From: JACRLV01 sp045863555
Lineage (GTDB): Bacteria > Planctomycetota > Phycisphaerae > UBA1845 > Fen-1342
Length of the DNA stretch: 64,000 nt
Assembly: GCA_045863555.1 (NCBI GenBank)
Contig: BTUU01000005.1
Coordinates: 62,001 to 126,000, forward strand
Reading direction: 5' to 3'
Of the stretch, positions 1 to 9,269 are shown in pieces (position 1 is the first letter of the stretch; each line of letters starts with the position of its first letter). The position numbers and the translations under genes were made by a program. Below the pieces are notes generated by a model. It had not been told where the DNA came from. It saw only the letters and a program-made list of their open reading frames with translations, and did not search any database.

Positions 1-59
1 TCCTTGGTGCCGGGACGAATCTCGAACGCGATGCACTGGGCCTTCCCGTACTTCGCCAT
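1..59 (-). CDS. Start of a hypothetical protein, cut by the window edge
   Basis: Only the first 19 codons are present; the gene continues beyond position 1. It begins MAKYGKAQCIAFEIRPGTK from an ATG at 59-57, with a purine-rich CGAGGA about 8 bases upstream as a ribosome binding site. It lies 39 bp downstream of the LysM protein gene on the same strand, so it is probably the third gene of the vgrG operon. That position usually holds an effector, adaptor or immunity gene in spike operons, but too little sequence is present to assign a function. Confidence 0.5.
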   Translation of the reverse strand, partial: MAKYGKAQCIAFEIRPGTK

Positions 60-98
60 CAGCGGAATCCTCGCGCCGGACCGGAGTCAGGCCGCACC

Positions 99-974
99 TC
101 AGCTCCCGTACTCATCACGCAACAGGTCGCGGGTCTCATCGTTCAGTTCGCCCGTCGGGTCGACGTCGTGCTTCACCTGGAACGCGCGGATCGCCTGCGT
201 GAGCGCCTCGCTCTCGCGCCCGTCGATCTCGCCGTCGTAGAAGCCCAGGTTCCGCAGCCGCCCCTGCACGCCCGTCAACTCGGTGATCGGGTCCAGGTGC
301 CCAAGGTCCAGGTCGTACACGTCGCCGCTGTCGGGAAACTCGACCTTCCCGTCCTTCGCATTCGGCGGAATGAGCACCTCGACGCGGCCGCTCGGATCCG
401 TCGTGCCTTCGATCTCCTTGCCGTCAATGCGCAGCACATAGCGCTGATTGGCCCGAGGCTCGTTCTCCTCGCGGAACGTCACGATGAGCTTCTCGGGACA
501 CCCCCGTCGCTTGAAGCGATGCCGCTGCTCCGCCGCAATCGACTCTTCCTTTCGAGTAAGTTCGGGAATCGTCACCCGATCCCCGGGGAGCAGGATGTAC
601 GGATCGACCCGCACCCGCTGCAAGTCCGCATTCGCCGGGAAGTTCCAGATCGTCTCCCAGAAGTGCCCGGTCCCGATGGCGATGCTCGCCATGCAGTCGC
701 CCTGGCGGACAACGTAGTCGCCGACCCCGACGGGACCACCGGACCCGGTCGCCTGGGCCACCGCCGCAGCATCCGGCGCCGAAGCCGATGCCGGCAGCTC
801 CCCGCTGGAGCGCCGAAGCGCCTCCGCGACGCGCTGGCCGAAGTCGTCCGCGGGGGCGGCGAGCGGCGGCGCGGCGGGCGGGACTGCCCCTCCTGCCGGC
901 ACGCCCGACTTCGCCTTGGCAAGTGCGGCCTGAAGCCGCGCGTTGAAATCCCCGCCGGTGGGCATGCTGCTCAT
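99..974 (-). CDS. LysM and peptidoglycan-binding protein, VgrG-linked
   Basis: A 291-residue protein. Residues 1-80 are Ala/Pro-rich and probably disordered. Residues 86-138 form a LysM-like domain (VVRQGDCMASIA through LLPGDRVTIPEL). Residues 165-215 look like a small beta-sandwich (YVLRIDGKEIEGTTDPSGRV). Residues 229-289 are a peptidoglycan-binding-1 type helical domain (LRNLGFYDGEIDGRES). No signal peptide is visible, which fits export on a spike and not by Sec. The start was set at 974 because its ATGA overlaps the vgrG stop; an in-frame ATG at 989 is possible. It has a same-architecture paralog at 4016-4738. The likely role is a cell-wall-binding adaptor or cargo carrier for the spike; this is inferred. 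Confidence 0.8.
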   Translation of the reverse strand: MSSMPTGGDFNARLQAALAKAKSGVPAGGAVPPAAPPLAAPADDFGQRVAEALRRSSGELPASASAPDAAAVAQATGSGGPVGVGDYVVRQGDCMASIAIGTGHFWETIWNFPANADLQRVRVDPYILLPGDRVTIPELTRKEESIAAEQRHRFKRRGCPEKLIVTFREENEPRANQRYVLRIDGKEIEGTTDPSGRVEVLIPPNAKDGKVEFPDSGDVYDLDLGHLDPITELTGVQGRLRNLGFYDGEIDGRESEALTQAIRAFQVKHDVDPTGELNDETRDLLRDEYGS

Positions 975-3244
975 GACAGCCGCTCCCACGCTTCAGAGTC
1001 GAGCCTCGGAAAGCTCACTGTCGTCTCTTCGGCCTTCGGAAGGTGGATATGCGCCCGGCCATCTTTGTCGAGATAGCCTTTCCGGATCTTTCCGTCCGGG
1101 AGCGTGACCTCATAGTACTCGTCAGGCCAAGGCTGGCCATCTTCGTCGACGAGCTCGATCTCGACCCAGGATGTGACCACTTCCTCGCGCGTGATTTCGG
1201 CGGCCGCGAACTCCGCCGATTCCGGCGCGACCGCGGCGAGTTCCTGGACCTCGGGGCTGAAGGTCGTATCCGCGCCGGGAGTCGCCGTGTCGGCCGCCAG
1301 CGTTGCCTCGGGTGCCGTGAGCGACACGGGCGAACCCGACCCCGCCGATCCGCCGCTGTTGATATTGACGGCCGACCCGGCGATGGACACTCCGCTCGAA
1401 TTCACGACCACGAAATTTCCGCCGACCTTGATCGTCAGCGCCGAACCGGCTTCCAGGACCAAGTTCTGGCCGGCCTTGATGTAGATGTCGCCGCTGCCTT
1501 CGACACTGATCTTGCCCGAGACTTTCTGTCCGAAATCTCCCGCCACTTCATGGGAGTGCTTGCCGCCGATCTTCTCGTTCAGGTCGAGCTTGATCTCGCT
1601 GTGCTTCTTCTGCTTGATCAGCTCGAACGAGTGCTGCTCGGCCGTCACATGCTGATCACGCTCGATATTCTCGATGCGGTCGTTCTTTACCCGCAGATGG
1701 AAGTCCTTCTGCGCGTAGATGAAGAGCTTCTCGCTGTCCTTCAGATCCTCGATCAGAATCTCGTTCGTGCCGCCGCCGCCCTGGCTGCTGTGCGTCTTGA
1801 TCACGCTCCGCGTCTTGTGGTCCGGCAGCGTGTACGGCGGCATCTGCTCGTTGTTGTAGACCCGGCCGATGATGATCGGCTGGTCCGGGTCGCCTTCCAG
1901 GAAGTCGACGATCACCTCCTGGCCGACGCGCGGCAGAAACAGCATGCCGTACCCGCCGCCGGCCGAGCCCTGGGCGACGCGGATGAAGCACGAGCTGTTC
2001 TCGTTGTATTCCCCCGCGAGATCCCAGTGAAACTGCACTTTCACCCGGCCGTACTTGTCGGTGTAGATCTCCTCGCCCGACGGTCCGACCACGATCGCGG
2101 ATTGGCTTCCCGCCATGCGCGGCCGGGGCGTGATGCGCGGCGGCCGGAACGATACGCTCGCGGGAATGACGCGAACGTCGGCTTCATAGCTGCTGCCGGC
2201 CCCCGAACCTTCCTCGCCGGCGCTCTGCGGCTGCGTCGCGCGTTGGGAGACGTGTGTCACGAGGTACTCGGCATTGATCGCCGCGGTGGGATGGTCCTTC
2301 AGCGTGAATTTCGTGCCCGGGGTCAGGCCGCGGATGTCGCCCGAAAAAACGAGGACGTGACCACGGCACTGCTGCTCCTCGAGCCGCACCTTTGCGAGCC
2401 GTGTGCCGACTTCTTTCTCGATGTAGCGGCCGGGGAAATCGCTGAATTCCAGCGCCTGCTGGCTGGCCCCGCTCGCCGTCGCGCCGAGATTCACCTTCGG
2501 CTTGATGAAATCGAAATCCTTCAGCCGGGTCGCGCCGACCTGGATCTCCACGCCGTCGCGCAGCGCGAAAAACGTGTCCCGCTCGGGCACCAGTCCGGTC
2601 GGCTCGCGAAAGACGCACTCTGCGTCGAGCGCGCTGACCACGTGCGCGGAAGGCGCGTCCGCGATGACCATCTTGTGCCCCGCGGTCGCGTGCTCGAAGA
2701 AGTAGAAGATGCCCTCCTCTTCCATGAGCCGCGAGATGAAGTCCATCTCCGTCTCGCGATACTGCACGACGTATTCGCGGGCCGCGTAGGTCCCGGTCGT
2801 CGCAAAACGGTACGCATCGCTGGGGATTCCCGCGTCCTGCAGCACCTGCTTGATGATCCCCGGCACCGTCATGTCCGAGCAGTTGTGCGTCTGAAAGACG
2901 CGGCTGCGGTAGCGCTTCGTCAGCAGCCAGTGCACCGGAACCACGTGGGCCCGATAGTGCGTCTGCCGCCGACCCTGCCCCACGCGCTCGAAACGGCACA
3001 CCATGCCGTGCACGAACCGCGACGTACCGCCGGCGCGCGCAATCTCGAGCATGCACGGCTTTCCGAGCATGCTCTCCAGATCGATCGCATCATCGCCCGA
3101 GCATAGATCGACGTGAAAAGAGAAAAGCTCGCTGATCCCCTCGTCGCCGCTGAAGGCGGTGACCAGCAGATCCTGCGTCGTCAGCGTGCCAAGCTGAAAC
3201 GTGAAGTCCGCCTCGGACGCCGTACGCACGACCGTGTCAGCCAC
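971..3244 (-). CDS. vgrG: Type VI secretion tip protein VgrG with C-terminal extension
   Basis: 757 residues with classical VgrG layout. Residues 15-365 are the gp27-like trimer base, starting after TLTTQDLLVTAFSGDEG. Residues 385-465 are the gp5-like OB fold (YTDKYGRVKVQFHWD, FLPRVGQEVIVDFLEGDPDQP). Residues 500-635 are a beta-helix spike (IYIKAGQNLVLEAGSALTIKV). A linker leads to an extra beta-rich tail at 689-757 (TSWVEIELVDEDGQP to SEAWERLS). The start is GTG at 3244, chosen because of AGGAG six bases upstream. The tail is homologous to residues 110-179 of the divergent gene at 3477. No sheath, baseplate or ClpV gene lies in the window, so the rest of the injection machine must be elsewhere; an extracellular contractile particle spike is the alternative. 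Confidence 0.93.
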   Translation of the reverse strand: MADTVVRTASEADFTFQLGTLTTQDLLVTAFSGDEGISELFSFHVDLCSGDDAIDLESMLGKPCMLEIARAGGTSRFVHGMVCRFERVGQGRRQTHYRAHVVPVHWLLTKRYRSRVFQTHNCSDMTVPGIIKQVLQDAGIPSDAYRFATTGTYAAREYVVQYRETEMDFISRLMEEEGIFYFFEHATAGHKMVIADAPSAHVVSALDAECVFREPTGLVPERDTFFALRDGVEIQVGATRLKDFDFIKPKVNLGATASGASQQALEFSDFPGRYIEKEVGTRLAKVRLEEQQCRGHVLVFSGDIRGLTPGTKFTLKDHPTAAINAEYLVTHVSQRATQPQSAGEEGSGAGSSYEADVRVIPASVSFRPPRITPRPRMAGSQSAIVVGPSGEEIYTDKYGRVKVQFHWDLAGEYNENSSCFIRVAQGSAGGGYGMLFLPRVGQEVIVDFLEGDPDQPIIIGRVYNNEQMPPYTLPDHKTRSVIKTHSSQGGGGTNEILIEDLKDSEKLFIYAQKDFHLRVKNDRIENIERDQHVTAEQHSFELIKQKKHSEIKLDLNEKIGGKHSHEVAGDFGQKVSGKISVEGSGDIYIKAGQNLVLEAGSALTIKVGGNFVVVNSSGVSIAGSAVNINSGGSAGSGSPVSLTAPEATLAADTATPGADTTFSPEVQELAAVAPESAEFAAAEITREEVVTSWVEIELVDEDGQPWPDEYYEVTLPDGKIRKGYLDKDGRAHIHLPKAEETTVSFPRLDSEAWERLS

Positions 3245-3476
3245 CGTCGTCTCCTGAAACGCGACGCTTGAGAGAGATTGCGCCCGAGTCGGATGGGCAT
3301 TCTATCGACCGCGGGTCGCGTTTCAACGCCGTCTTCTGAAATGTCGCCCCGCGCGGTCCGCGGATCCGCGTGCGACACGCGAGTTTCTCCTTTACATGTC
3401 TCAGCCCGCCGGTACACTGCGCCCGCTGCGGTTCGGGCGGCGAATCGGCCAGTCGACTCCTTGTCACAAGCGAGCC
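3245..3476. promoter_or_regulatory. Divergent intergenic region between the two spike operons
   Basis: This 232-bp stretch separates vgrG (minus) from the tail-domain gene (plus), so it must hold the promoters of both operons. I see no convincing -35/-10 pair or operator palindrome in it. If the upstream ATG at 3396 were the true start of the plus-strand gene, the non-coding part would shrink to about 150 bp. Confidence 0.4.
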
Positions 3477-4016
3477 ATGTCACAGACGCTGCGAACCGGT
3501 GTAGGGACCCTGCAACTGGCGTGGAAACGCGACCTGCAGCCCCTCGGCCGCGCGGCCGCTGTTCAGCTCCTCAAGAACGCGATCGCCGGTTCCGGCGGCA
3601 TCCGGCCGCTGCGGCGCCTGCTCGCACAGGGAACCTCGGGTCTGGGTGTGGACCGCCTAGACGACGATGCGATCGTCGAATATCTCGCCAGCTGCATCGA
3701 ATCCGGCCAGATTGTCGCGCTCCGCGAAAGCGACGCGGGGGGGGTCTGGGCCGAGCGAATCACCGAAACGCCGCCCGCAGCGCCTGAGCCGGTGCTGCGC
3801 GGCGTCATGGAGACCACCTGGGTCGAGGTGCAGCTCGTCGATCTCGCGGGCGAGCCCGTTGCGAACGAGCGCTGCCGCATCACGCTCACCGACGGAACCG
3901 TGCGGGAGACAAAGACGAATTACCGCGGGCGCGTCAAATTCGACGGCCTCGAAACTCCCGGCAACTGCGAAGTCACGTTCCCCGACCTTGACACCGACGC
4001 ATGGGAGCGCGGCTGA
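3477..4016 (+). CDS. Small protein sharing the VgrG C-terminal tail domain
   Basis: 179 residues. The N-terminal 100 residues are mostly helical with no recognised family. Residues 110-179 (TTWVEVQLVDLAGEP to TDAWERG) align without large gaps to the last 69 residues of VgrG, including the common signatures WVE, LVD, TLxDG, GR and DAWER/EAWER. The tail is therefore a module that can be fused to a spike or stand on another protein. The start at 3477 is preferred over 3396 because the longer N-terminus is low-complexity and has no ribosome binding site. Its TGA overlaps the ATG of the next gene (TGATG), so the two are translationally coupled. It is possibly an adaptor or chaperone for the downstream LysM/protease cargo; that is inference. 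Confidence 0.75.
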   Translation: MSQTLRTGVGTLQLAWKRDLQPLGRAAAVQLLKNAIAGSGGIRPLRRLLAQGTSGLGVDRLDDDAIVEYLASCIESGQIVALRESDAGGVWAERITETPPAAPEPVLRGVMETTWVEVQLVDLAGEPVANERCRITLTDGTVRETKTNYRGRVKFDGLETPGNCEVTFPDLDTDAWERG

Positions 4017-4738
4017 TGCCCATCCGCCACCGTGTACAACTGGGCGAAGGCGTTTCGAAGATCGCATTTTCGTACGGCCGTTTTCCGGAGACGGTCTGGA
4101 ACGACCCGGATAACGCGGACCTCCGGGCCCGCCGCGAGGACGCAAACATGCTCGTGCCCGGCGACGTGCTCGTCGTGCACGATCTCCGTCCCAAGGTCGA
4201 GAGCGCACCGACCGGCGAGACAACGAAATTCGTGCTGAAGACCACGCCGGCACTGCTCCGGCTCCAGTTGGCGGTCGGCGACGAGGCTCTGGCGGACCAG
4301 CCGTACGTACTGACGGTGGACGGCGTTCGCCGTGACGGCAGGACGGACGGCGACGGCGTCATGGAAGCGTACGTTTCCCCGCGCGCGGAGAAAGCCGTCC
4401 TCACGATGCAGTCGCTGCCGGCGCCGATCGAGATCTCACTCGGCCGGCTGCCGCCGATCGACACGCTCCCAGGTGTCAAGGCACGGCTCGCGAACCTGGG
4501 CTACTTCGGCGGCGAACTCGGTGACGTCTTTGACGATGTGATCAAGGCGGCGATTCTTGCGTTCCAGGCGGCGCTGGGTTTGTCGCCGTCCGGCGACTGG
4601 CAGGACGAGGCGTTTCGCGACCGGCTCAAGGCCCTGCATGACACGGTAGAAACGCCTCCGGAAGACGACGGCAGCGACGGCGGCGAAGGCGGCGCGTCCG
4701 GGGAACAGGCGCAGGCGCCGGACGACCCGCCGATCTAG
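4016..4738 (+). CDS. LysM and peptidoglycan-binding protein, second copy
   Basis: 240 residues. Residues 3-56 are a LysM-like domain (VQLGEGVSKIAFSYG to MLVPGDVLVV), a beta-rich middle spans about 70-130 (YVLTVDGVRRDGRTDGDGV), and a peptidoglycan-binding-1 type domain lies at about 150-210 (VKARLANLGYFGGELGDV). The acidic, low-complexity C-terminus is probably disordered. It has the same domain order as the 99-974 protein but lacks that protein's Ala/Pro-rich N-terminus. The start is the ATG overlapping the previous stop. No signal peptide is visible. It sits between the tail-domain gene and the giant metalloprotease, as expected for a wall-anchoring partner of that protein. Confidence 0.8.
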   Translation: MPIRHRVQLGEGVSKIAFSYGRFPETVWNDPDNADLRARREDANMLVPGDVLVVHDLRPKVESAPTGETTKFVLKTTPALLRLQLAVGDEALADQPYVLTVDGVRRDGRTDGDGVMEAYVSPRAEKAVLTMQSLPAPIEISLGRLPPIDTLPGVKARLANLGYFGGELGDVFDDVIKAAILAFQAALGLSPSGDWQDEAFRDRLKALHDTVETPPEDDGSDGGEGGASGEQAQAPDDPPI

Positions 4739-4850
4739 GCTTGGCAACAGCACGGCCGAAGGCGGCCATGCCACATTCGCGGTGGCACACTCGCGCGTGG
4801 GTGGCGTTCTTTCGCGGTACTCCGCGTAAGCATGCCGACGGAGAACTCCA

Positions 4851-7800
4851 GTGCCGATCGAGTTGAACATTGCGCGCGTCTGGCCGGAGAAATTCGCGCC
4901 CGGCCAGGAGTCCGTCAACTACGAGATTCGCCACGCCGACACACGCAAGGCGAAGGTCATCTCGATGTGGATCGAGGTGCGCGACAACCAGGGTCGAGTT
5001 GTATACAAGAAAAATGTCGACGAATCGCCCAAGACAACGGCCCGGAAATGGGACGGTCGCGGCGACGTTGCGAATCCGACGGCCCCCAAAAAGTACGTAA
5101 GCCCGCTCGGCTCGCCGTACCGCGTACGCCTGATGGCCGAGACGGCCGTGTCCGGCCCGAAGACGGCCTCCCTGAGCATCGTCGGCGGCAGTGGCGGCGC
5201 GCCCGGCAAGGTGGCGAGCCTCGTCGTGCCGGCCGTCCTCGAACCTGTAACGGCCCACGAAGTCAAGGTGCTGTACCACTCGATCGAGCTGGACTGGGGC
5301 AAGTGGCTCTCGGATGAAGCCGTTCGCGATCTCGACTCATTCATCAACCCGCACGCCCCGGCGTTCGCGACGGACATCTTCAGTGATCCCAAGACGCAGA
5401 AGTGGGTCTGGTACAAGCTCGGCACGCTCGGCTATTTCCCCGGCCCCAGGCCCGAGGCGCCGACGCCTGACAACGCGATGGGCAAGGCGATCATCCGCTA
5501 TCGCCAGGCGCACAAGGAGCTGTACACGACGCTCTTCAAGGAAGGCGCGAACTACTCGCTCGACGGCCCGGCCGTGCAGGCTGCTGCGAAAATCAGCGGC
5601 CCGCTCCTGGCGAAGCTGCACGCCGGCGAGAACAACCGATTCGATACCGGCACGCCGTCGGACGCACGGATCATCGACAAGACCGAAGTCATTTCGAATT
5701 CCGCCGCCGCGAAGCTGTTCGTCGACATCGACCGCTTCTACGTTGGCCTTGAGACCGAATTCAACGCTGATTCGAAGGCCGCGGTCGACCGTGACTGGGT
5801 GCCGCGGCCGATCGTCCCGCTCCGAGTTCGCGTGCGGCTCCAGAAGAGTGACGGCTCGGCGGCGGACAGCGCGCCGGTCGGCGCCATCGGCGACTGCAAG
5901 CTGCGCTGGAAGTGGCAGGATCGCGCTGAAAAGACGGACAGCCTGCCCACGTACACCAAGGAACGTCCGAGCCAGACGAAGCGGTACCTTGACAAGACGC
6001 TCGATCATGTGGCGCGTACCATCCCGTCCGCGTATCAGAATTCGCGCACCGCGGTGGGCGGCCTGGTCAGCGGCAATGACGCGGACGATTCGCGCGCTCC
6101 CTTCACCGGGGTTGATTCCTTCGCCCTCACGGACGCCGCCGAAGGCGTCTACACCGCCCCGTGCGGCGACGCCGCAGCGGTTTCCTGGGCGGGTTGCACC
6201 GAACTTTTCTTCTGGCCGTCGAAGATCGCCGGCGATAACTACAAGCTGACCGTAGCGCTCGATCTCGACAGCGCACCCGCCGGAGTGAAGGACGCACATT
6301 CGGGCGTCGCTTCGAACCTGATGAAGGAAACCGGTGAGTTCGAGGTCTGGCGGCGCGTGCCGATCTCGGCGTACGTGAAATGGGGCGACGTCGCCAAGGC
6401 CGCCGAATGGGACGCCACCGCGAAGCATTTCGCGCAGGCCTACACAAAGCTCCTGTCGCCGGCGGAGACGATCCGGGTCGCTGATCTGATCGATCCGGGC
6501 AAGGCGAAGCTCTCGAGCTGTGTCAGCGACTTCTACAAGAAGGAGAAAGTCTGGTCGCGGACGCGCGGAAAGACGAACTGCGAATTCTCGGCGGATTATG
6601 TCTTTCCGGAGGATTCGCGCTCACTGGAATTCACGAACCTGGCAGCGATCGGAGAAGCCCAGTTCGGATCGCCGCTGAACGTGATCAACGAAATGATGAT
6701 CACGCCGCTCTGGAACGATTTCGAAGGCTGGCGCCAGAACTCGACGCTGCCACCGGAGAAAAAGGTGCCGCTGCCGGACAAGCAGTTGCAGCGGCGCTAT
6801 GACTTCTGCCGGCTGCTGGAGACGACCGCGGGCTGGACCAAGCGCGTCGGCGAGTATTTCAAAGCCGAGATCGAGCGAATCTGGGACCCCGGCACAAAGA
6901 AGTGCCGCGACATCGCCGACAACGTCGACCGGACTCTCAAGCCCCTCCGCCACGATGACGGCGGACTCACCGGCGCACCGACGCGGCGCAGCGCGATCCT
7001 GCAGGCGCTCCTGCTGGCGCCGCTCCAGCCGGCCCTCGACGAGTGGAAGAACGGCTCGGACGCGCCGGCGAAGCTCGCCGATCTCAAGACGGTGCGCACC
7101 CTTGCAACGGGCCTGAAGACCGAGATCAACGTCGTCGACAGCCAGTCGGACAAGGAGAAGAAGGTCCCGATCGACCCGATCCTCCGCGGCGTCGCCGAAT
7201 TCGCGGTCCGGGTCGTCGATTCCGACTGCGGCGCCGGAACGGCGATCGCCTACAACCTCCACAAGCAGAATATCGAACTCGTGATCGCGGAGGATCCGCC
7301 CTCGCGCGAGTTCGACGCCTTGATCAAGGGCCCCCCGTACAACGGCACGCTCCTCGCGACCAAGCAGGTCTCCAAGAACCGCGGCGCGGCGTACGTCCTG
7401 GCCAAGATCGACAGCCCGCAAACCTTCGATCTTTCCGTGTTCAACGCCGCGTTGCCGCCGTCGGCAGTGAAGGTCTGGTCGTTCCGCCAACTGCGCGGCC
7501 CCGGCGCAACGCTCCCCACGTACTCGCTGCCCGATAAGGAAGAGGCGGCGCTTTGCAAGCGTCACCGAGTCGCGATCGCCAATTTCCAGATCGACGTCGT
7601 CATTCAGAAACTCGGTCCGCTGGTATCACAGAGCCTCTTCCCGGAGATTCCCGCGACGCTGCACGCCGCCGTCCGCGCCGGCGTCGATCCCGGCCATCGG
7701 CCCACAGCCGGGCTGCTGGTCGTGCACTACCGCGCGCACCCGCGGCCGCTGCCGATCAAGACCGGCAGCTCCGCGGACCTGACCGACCTCACGAATTCGA

Positions 7801-9269
7801 CGTCCATCGGCGCGGACGGCGGGCTGGTGCTATGCTCGGACGATCAGCCGCTCACGTTTGAGCATCTCTTCGCGCACGAGATCGCCCACTGTCTCTTCCT
7901 GCGTCACTGGCAGAAGGGCCGCGACGTCATCGCGCACTTCGGCATCCCGAACGAGCACGATCTCTCCGACGCCAACTGCATGATGAGCTACTCCGCGTTC
8001 GAGCTGCAGGCGCGCTGGGGCGATCGCGACCCGTGCAGTTCGCACTTCAATGTGAGCAAGTTCAAGCCGCACTTCTGCGGCAAGTGCAATCTCAAGCTGC
8101 GCGGCTGGGATCTGAACGCCAAGCACACCGGCACGGCGCTGCTGCCCGCGCGCTCGATCAACGTGAAGCTGCTCAACCCCGCGGCGCCGCGCCCCACGAT
8201 CGCGAGCGTCTCGGCGCCCGACCCGGCAGATCTGAAGACGCACGCGATGGACCTGCTGCAGCACAAGCTCCTGGTCACTCCCGACCTGAAGATGGACCTG
8301 ACCGGCGACACGCTGCGCTTCCACGCCAATCCGGAGTTGCAGGAAGAGGCAGGCAAGCAGTTCTTCCGCTGGCCGGCGGTTGAAGCGAAGACGCTCGACA
8401 AGAACCGGACCATCAAGTGCAGCGGCAACTACGACCTCCACGGCGACCAGGAGGGCAAGACCAGAATCGACGCCGACATCCTCAACGACTACAACGATCA
8501 ATACGGCTGCGCGTGGGAGCGGAATCTCGAGTACTACTTCCTGAGCGGCGGCGCGACGAATGTTCCGCGCGACATCCTCTTCAATCCGCACTGGAGCATG
8601 TACACCGACGACACGGCGATCCACGAGACGATTCACGTCTTCCAGAAATGGGACCCGTCGCGAATCGCCTACGAGGGCATGACCGAACTGTTCGGCATGA
8701 TGCTCTCGAAGCAGATGCGCGACGCCATCCCGGGCGCCGCGCCGAAGCTGAAGCTGACCCTGAATCCCACCTACGTCCAGGGAACACAGTTCGTCATCGA
8801 CGAGTTGCTGCCGCGGCTGGGCTGGCATGGACTTGCAAAACTCTACTTCGAGAACGACGCCGCGCTCCTGGACAAGGTCCTCACCGCGAGCGGCTTCCCC
8901 GACAAATGCGAGGCCTGCTCGAAGAAGTACGACATGGCCGGCGCGATCGCGATCATGATGCCGCGCGAAAAGCGCCCGCCCGTCGATGACGTGCTGCACA
9001 GCACCGCGCAGCCGCTCTGCCGCTCGGCCCTGACCGAGTTCGAAGAATACCTGAGCGCCCACAACCGGTACGGTTTCGGCCCGACCGAGCGCGCCCTGCA
9101 CGCGAAGGTCATCCGGCTCGATGCGAAAATCAAGGCGTTCGAAGACGCCGTTCGCGCGGCCGAGGACTTCCGTTCCCGCGTCACCGAGACCGACCGTGTT
9201 CACCGCCTGGAAGCGTGGATTGAGGACACGAAGGTCCAGGTCATGGAGATGAAACTCGAATTGCCGTGA
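4851..9269 (+). CDS. Giant protein with two zinc-metalloprotease motifs
   Basis: 1472 residues, GTG start with GGAG upstream; no signal peptide. Residues 1-100 resemble a FlgD-type Ig-like fold (VRDNQGRVVYKKNVDES, then KWDGRGD). Around 183-220 is a peptidoglycan-binding-like helix pair (LGTLGYFPGPRPEAPTPDNA). A metzincin-style site is at 1009-1019 (HEIAHCLFLRH, ligands H1009, H1013, H1019, base E1010) with a Met-turn MMSYS at 1044-1048. A second HExxH is at 1258-1262 (HETIH), followed by candidate third ligands E1275 and E1279 (YEGMTELFG), a gluzincin-like layout. Scattered cysteine pairs (CGKC, CEAC) could bind metal. It is third in the operon with the VgrG-tail and LysM proteins, so a secreted protease effector is the best reading; two active sites in one chain is unusual. 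The function is untested. Confidence 0.82.
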   Translation: MPIELNIARVWPEKFAPGQESVNYEIRHADTRKAKVISMWIEVRDNQGRVVYKKNVDESPKTTARKWDGRGDVANPTAPKKYVSPLGSPYRVRLMAETAVSGPKTASLSIVGGSGGAPGKVASLVVPAVLEPVTAHEVKVLYHSIELDWGKWLSDEAVRDLDSFINPHAPAFATDIFSDPKTQKWVWYKLGTLGYFPGPRPEAPTPDNAMGKAIIRYRQAHKELYTTLFKEGANYSLDGPAVQAAAKISGPLLAKLHAGENNRFDTGTPSDARIIDKTEVISNSAAAKLFVDIDRFYVGLETEFNADSKAAVDRDWVPRPIVPLRVRVRLQKSDGSAADSAPVGAIGDCKLRWKWQDRAEKTDSLPTYTKERPSQTKRYLDKTLDHVARTIPSAYQNSRTAVGGLVSGNDADDSRAPFTGVDSFALTDAAEGVYTAPCGDAAAVSWAGCTELFFWPSKIAGDNYKLTVALDLDSAPAGVKDAHSGVASNLMKETGEFEVWRRVPISAYVKWGDVAKAAEWDATAKHFAQAYTKLLSPAETIRVADLIDPGKAKLSSCVSDFYKKEKVWSRTRGKTNCEFSADYVFPEDSRSLEFTNLAAIGEAQFGSPLNVINEMMITPLWNDFEGWRQNSTLPPEKKVPLPDKQLQRRYDFCRLLETTAGWTKRVGEYFKAEIERIWDPGTKKCRDIADNVDRTLKPLRHDDGGLTGAPTRRSAILQALLLAPLQPALDEWKNGSDAPAKLADLKTVRTLATGLKTEINVVDSQSDKEKKVPIDPILRGVAEFAVRVVDSDCGAGTAIAYNLHKQNIELVIAEDPPSREFDALIKGPPYNGTLLATKQVSKNRGAAYVLAKIDSPQTFDLSVFNAALPPSAVKVWSFRQLRGPGATLPTYSLPDKEEAALCKRHRVAIANFQIDVVIQKLGPLVSQSLFPEIPATLHAAVRAGVDPGHRPTAGLLVVHYRAHPRPLPIKTGSSADLTDLTNSTSIGADGGLVLCSDDQPLTFEHLFAHEIAHCLFLRHWQKGRDVIAHFGIPNEHDLSDANCMMSYSAFELQARWGDRDPCSSHFNVSKFKPHFCGKCNLKLRGWDLNAKHTGTALLPARSINVKLLNPAAPRPTIASVSAPDPADLKTHAMDLLQHKLLVTPDLKMDLTGDTLRFHANPELQEEAGKQFFRWPAVEAKTLDKNRTIKCSGNYDLHGDQEGKTRIDADILNDYNDQYGCAWERNLEYYFLSGGATNVPRDILFNPHWSMYTDDTAIHETIHVFQKWDPSRIAYEGMTELFGMMLSKQMRDAIPGAAPKLKLTLNPTYVQGTQFVIDELLPRLGWHGLAKLYFENDAALLDKVLTASGFPDKCEACSKKYDMAGAIAIMMPREKRPPVDDVLHSTAQPLCRSALTEFEEYLSAHNRYGFGPTERALHAKVIRLDAKIKAFEDAVRAAEDFRSRVTETDRVHRLEAWIEDTKVQVMEMKLELP

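Noticed and set aside
1043..3106. A 687-codon open frame antisense to vgrG
   Set aside because: It is a GC-driven shadow: Arg/Asp/Leu-rich with no family resemblance, fully inside the VgrG gene.
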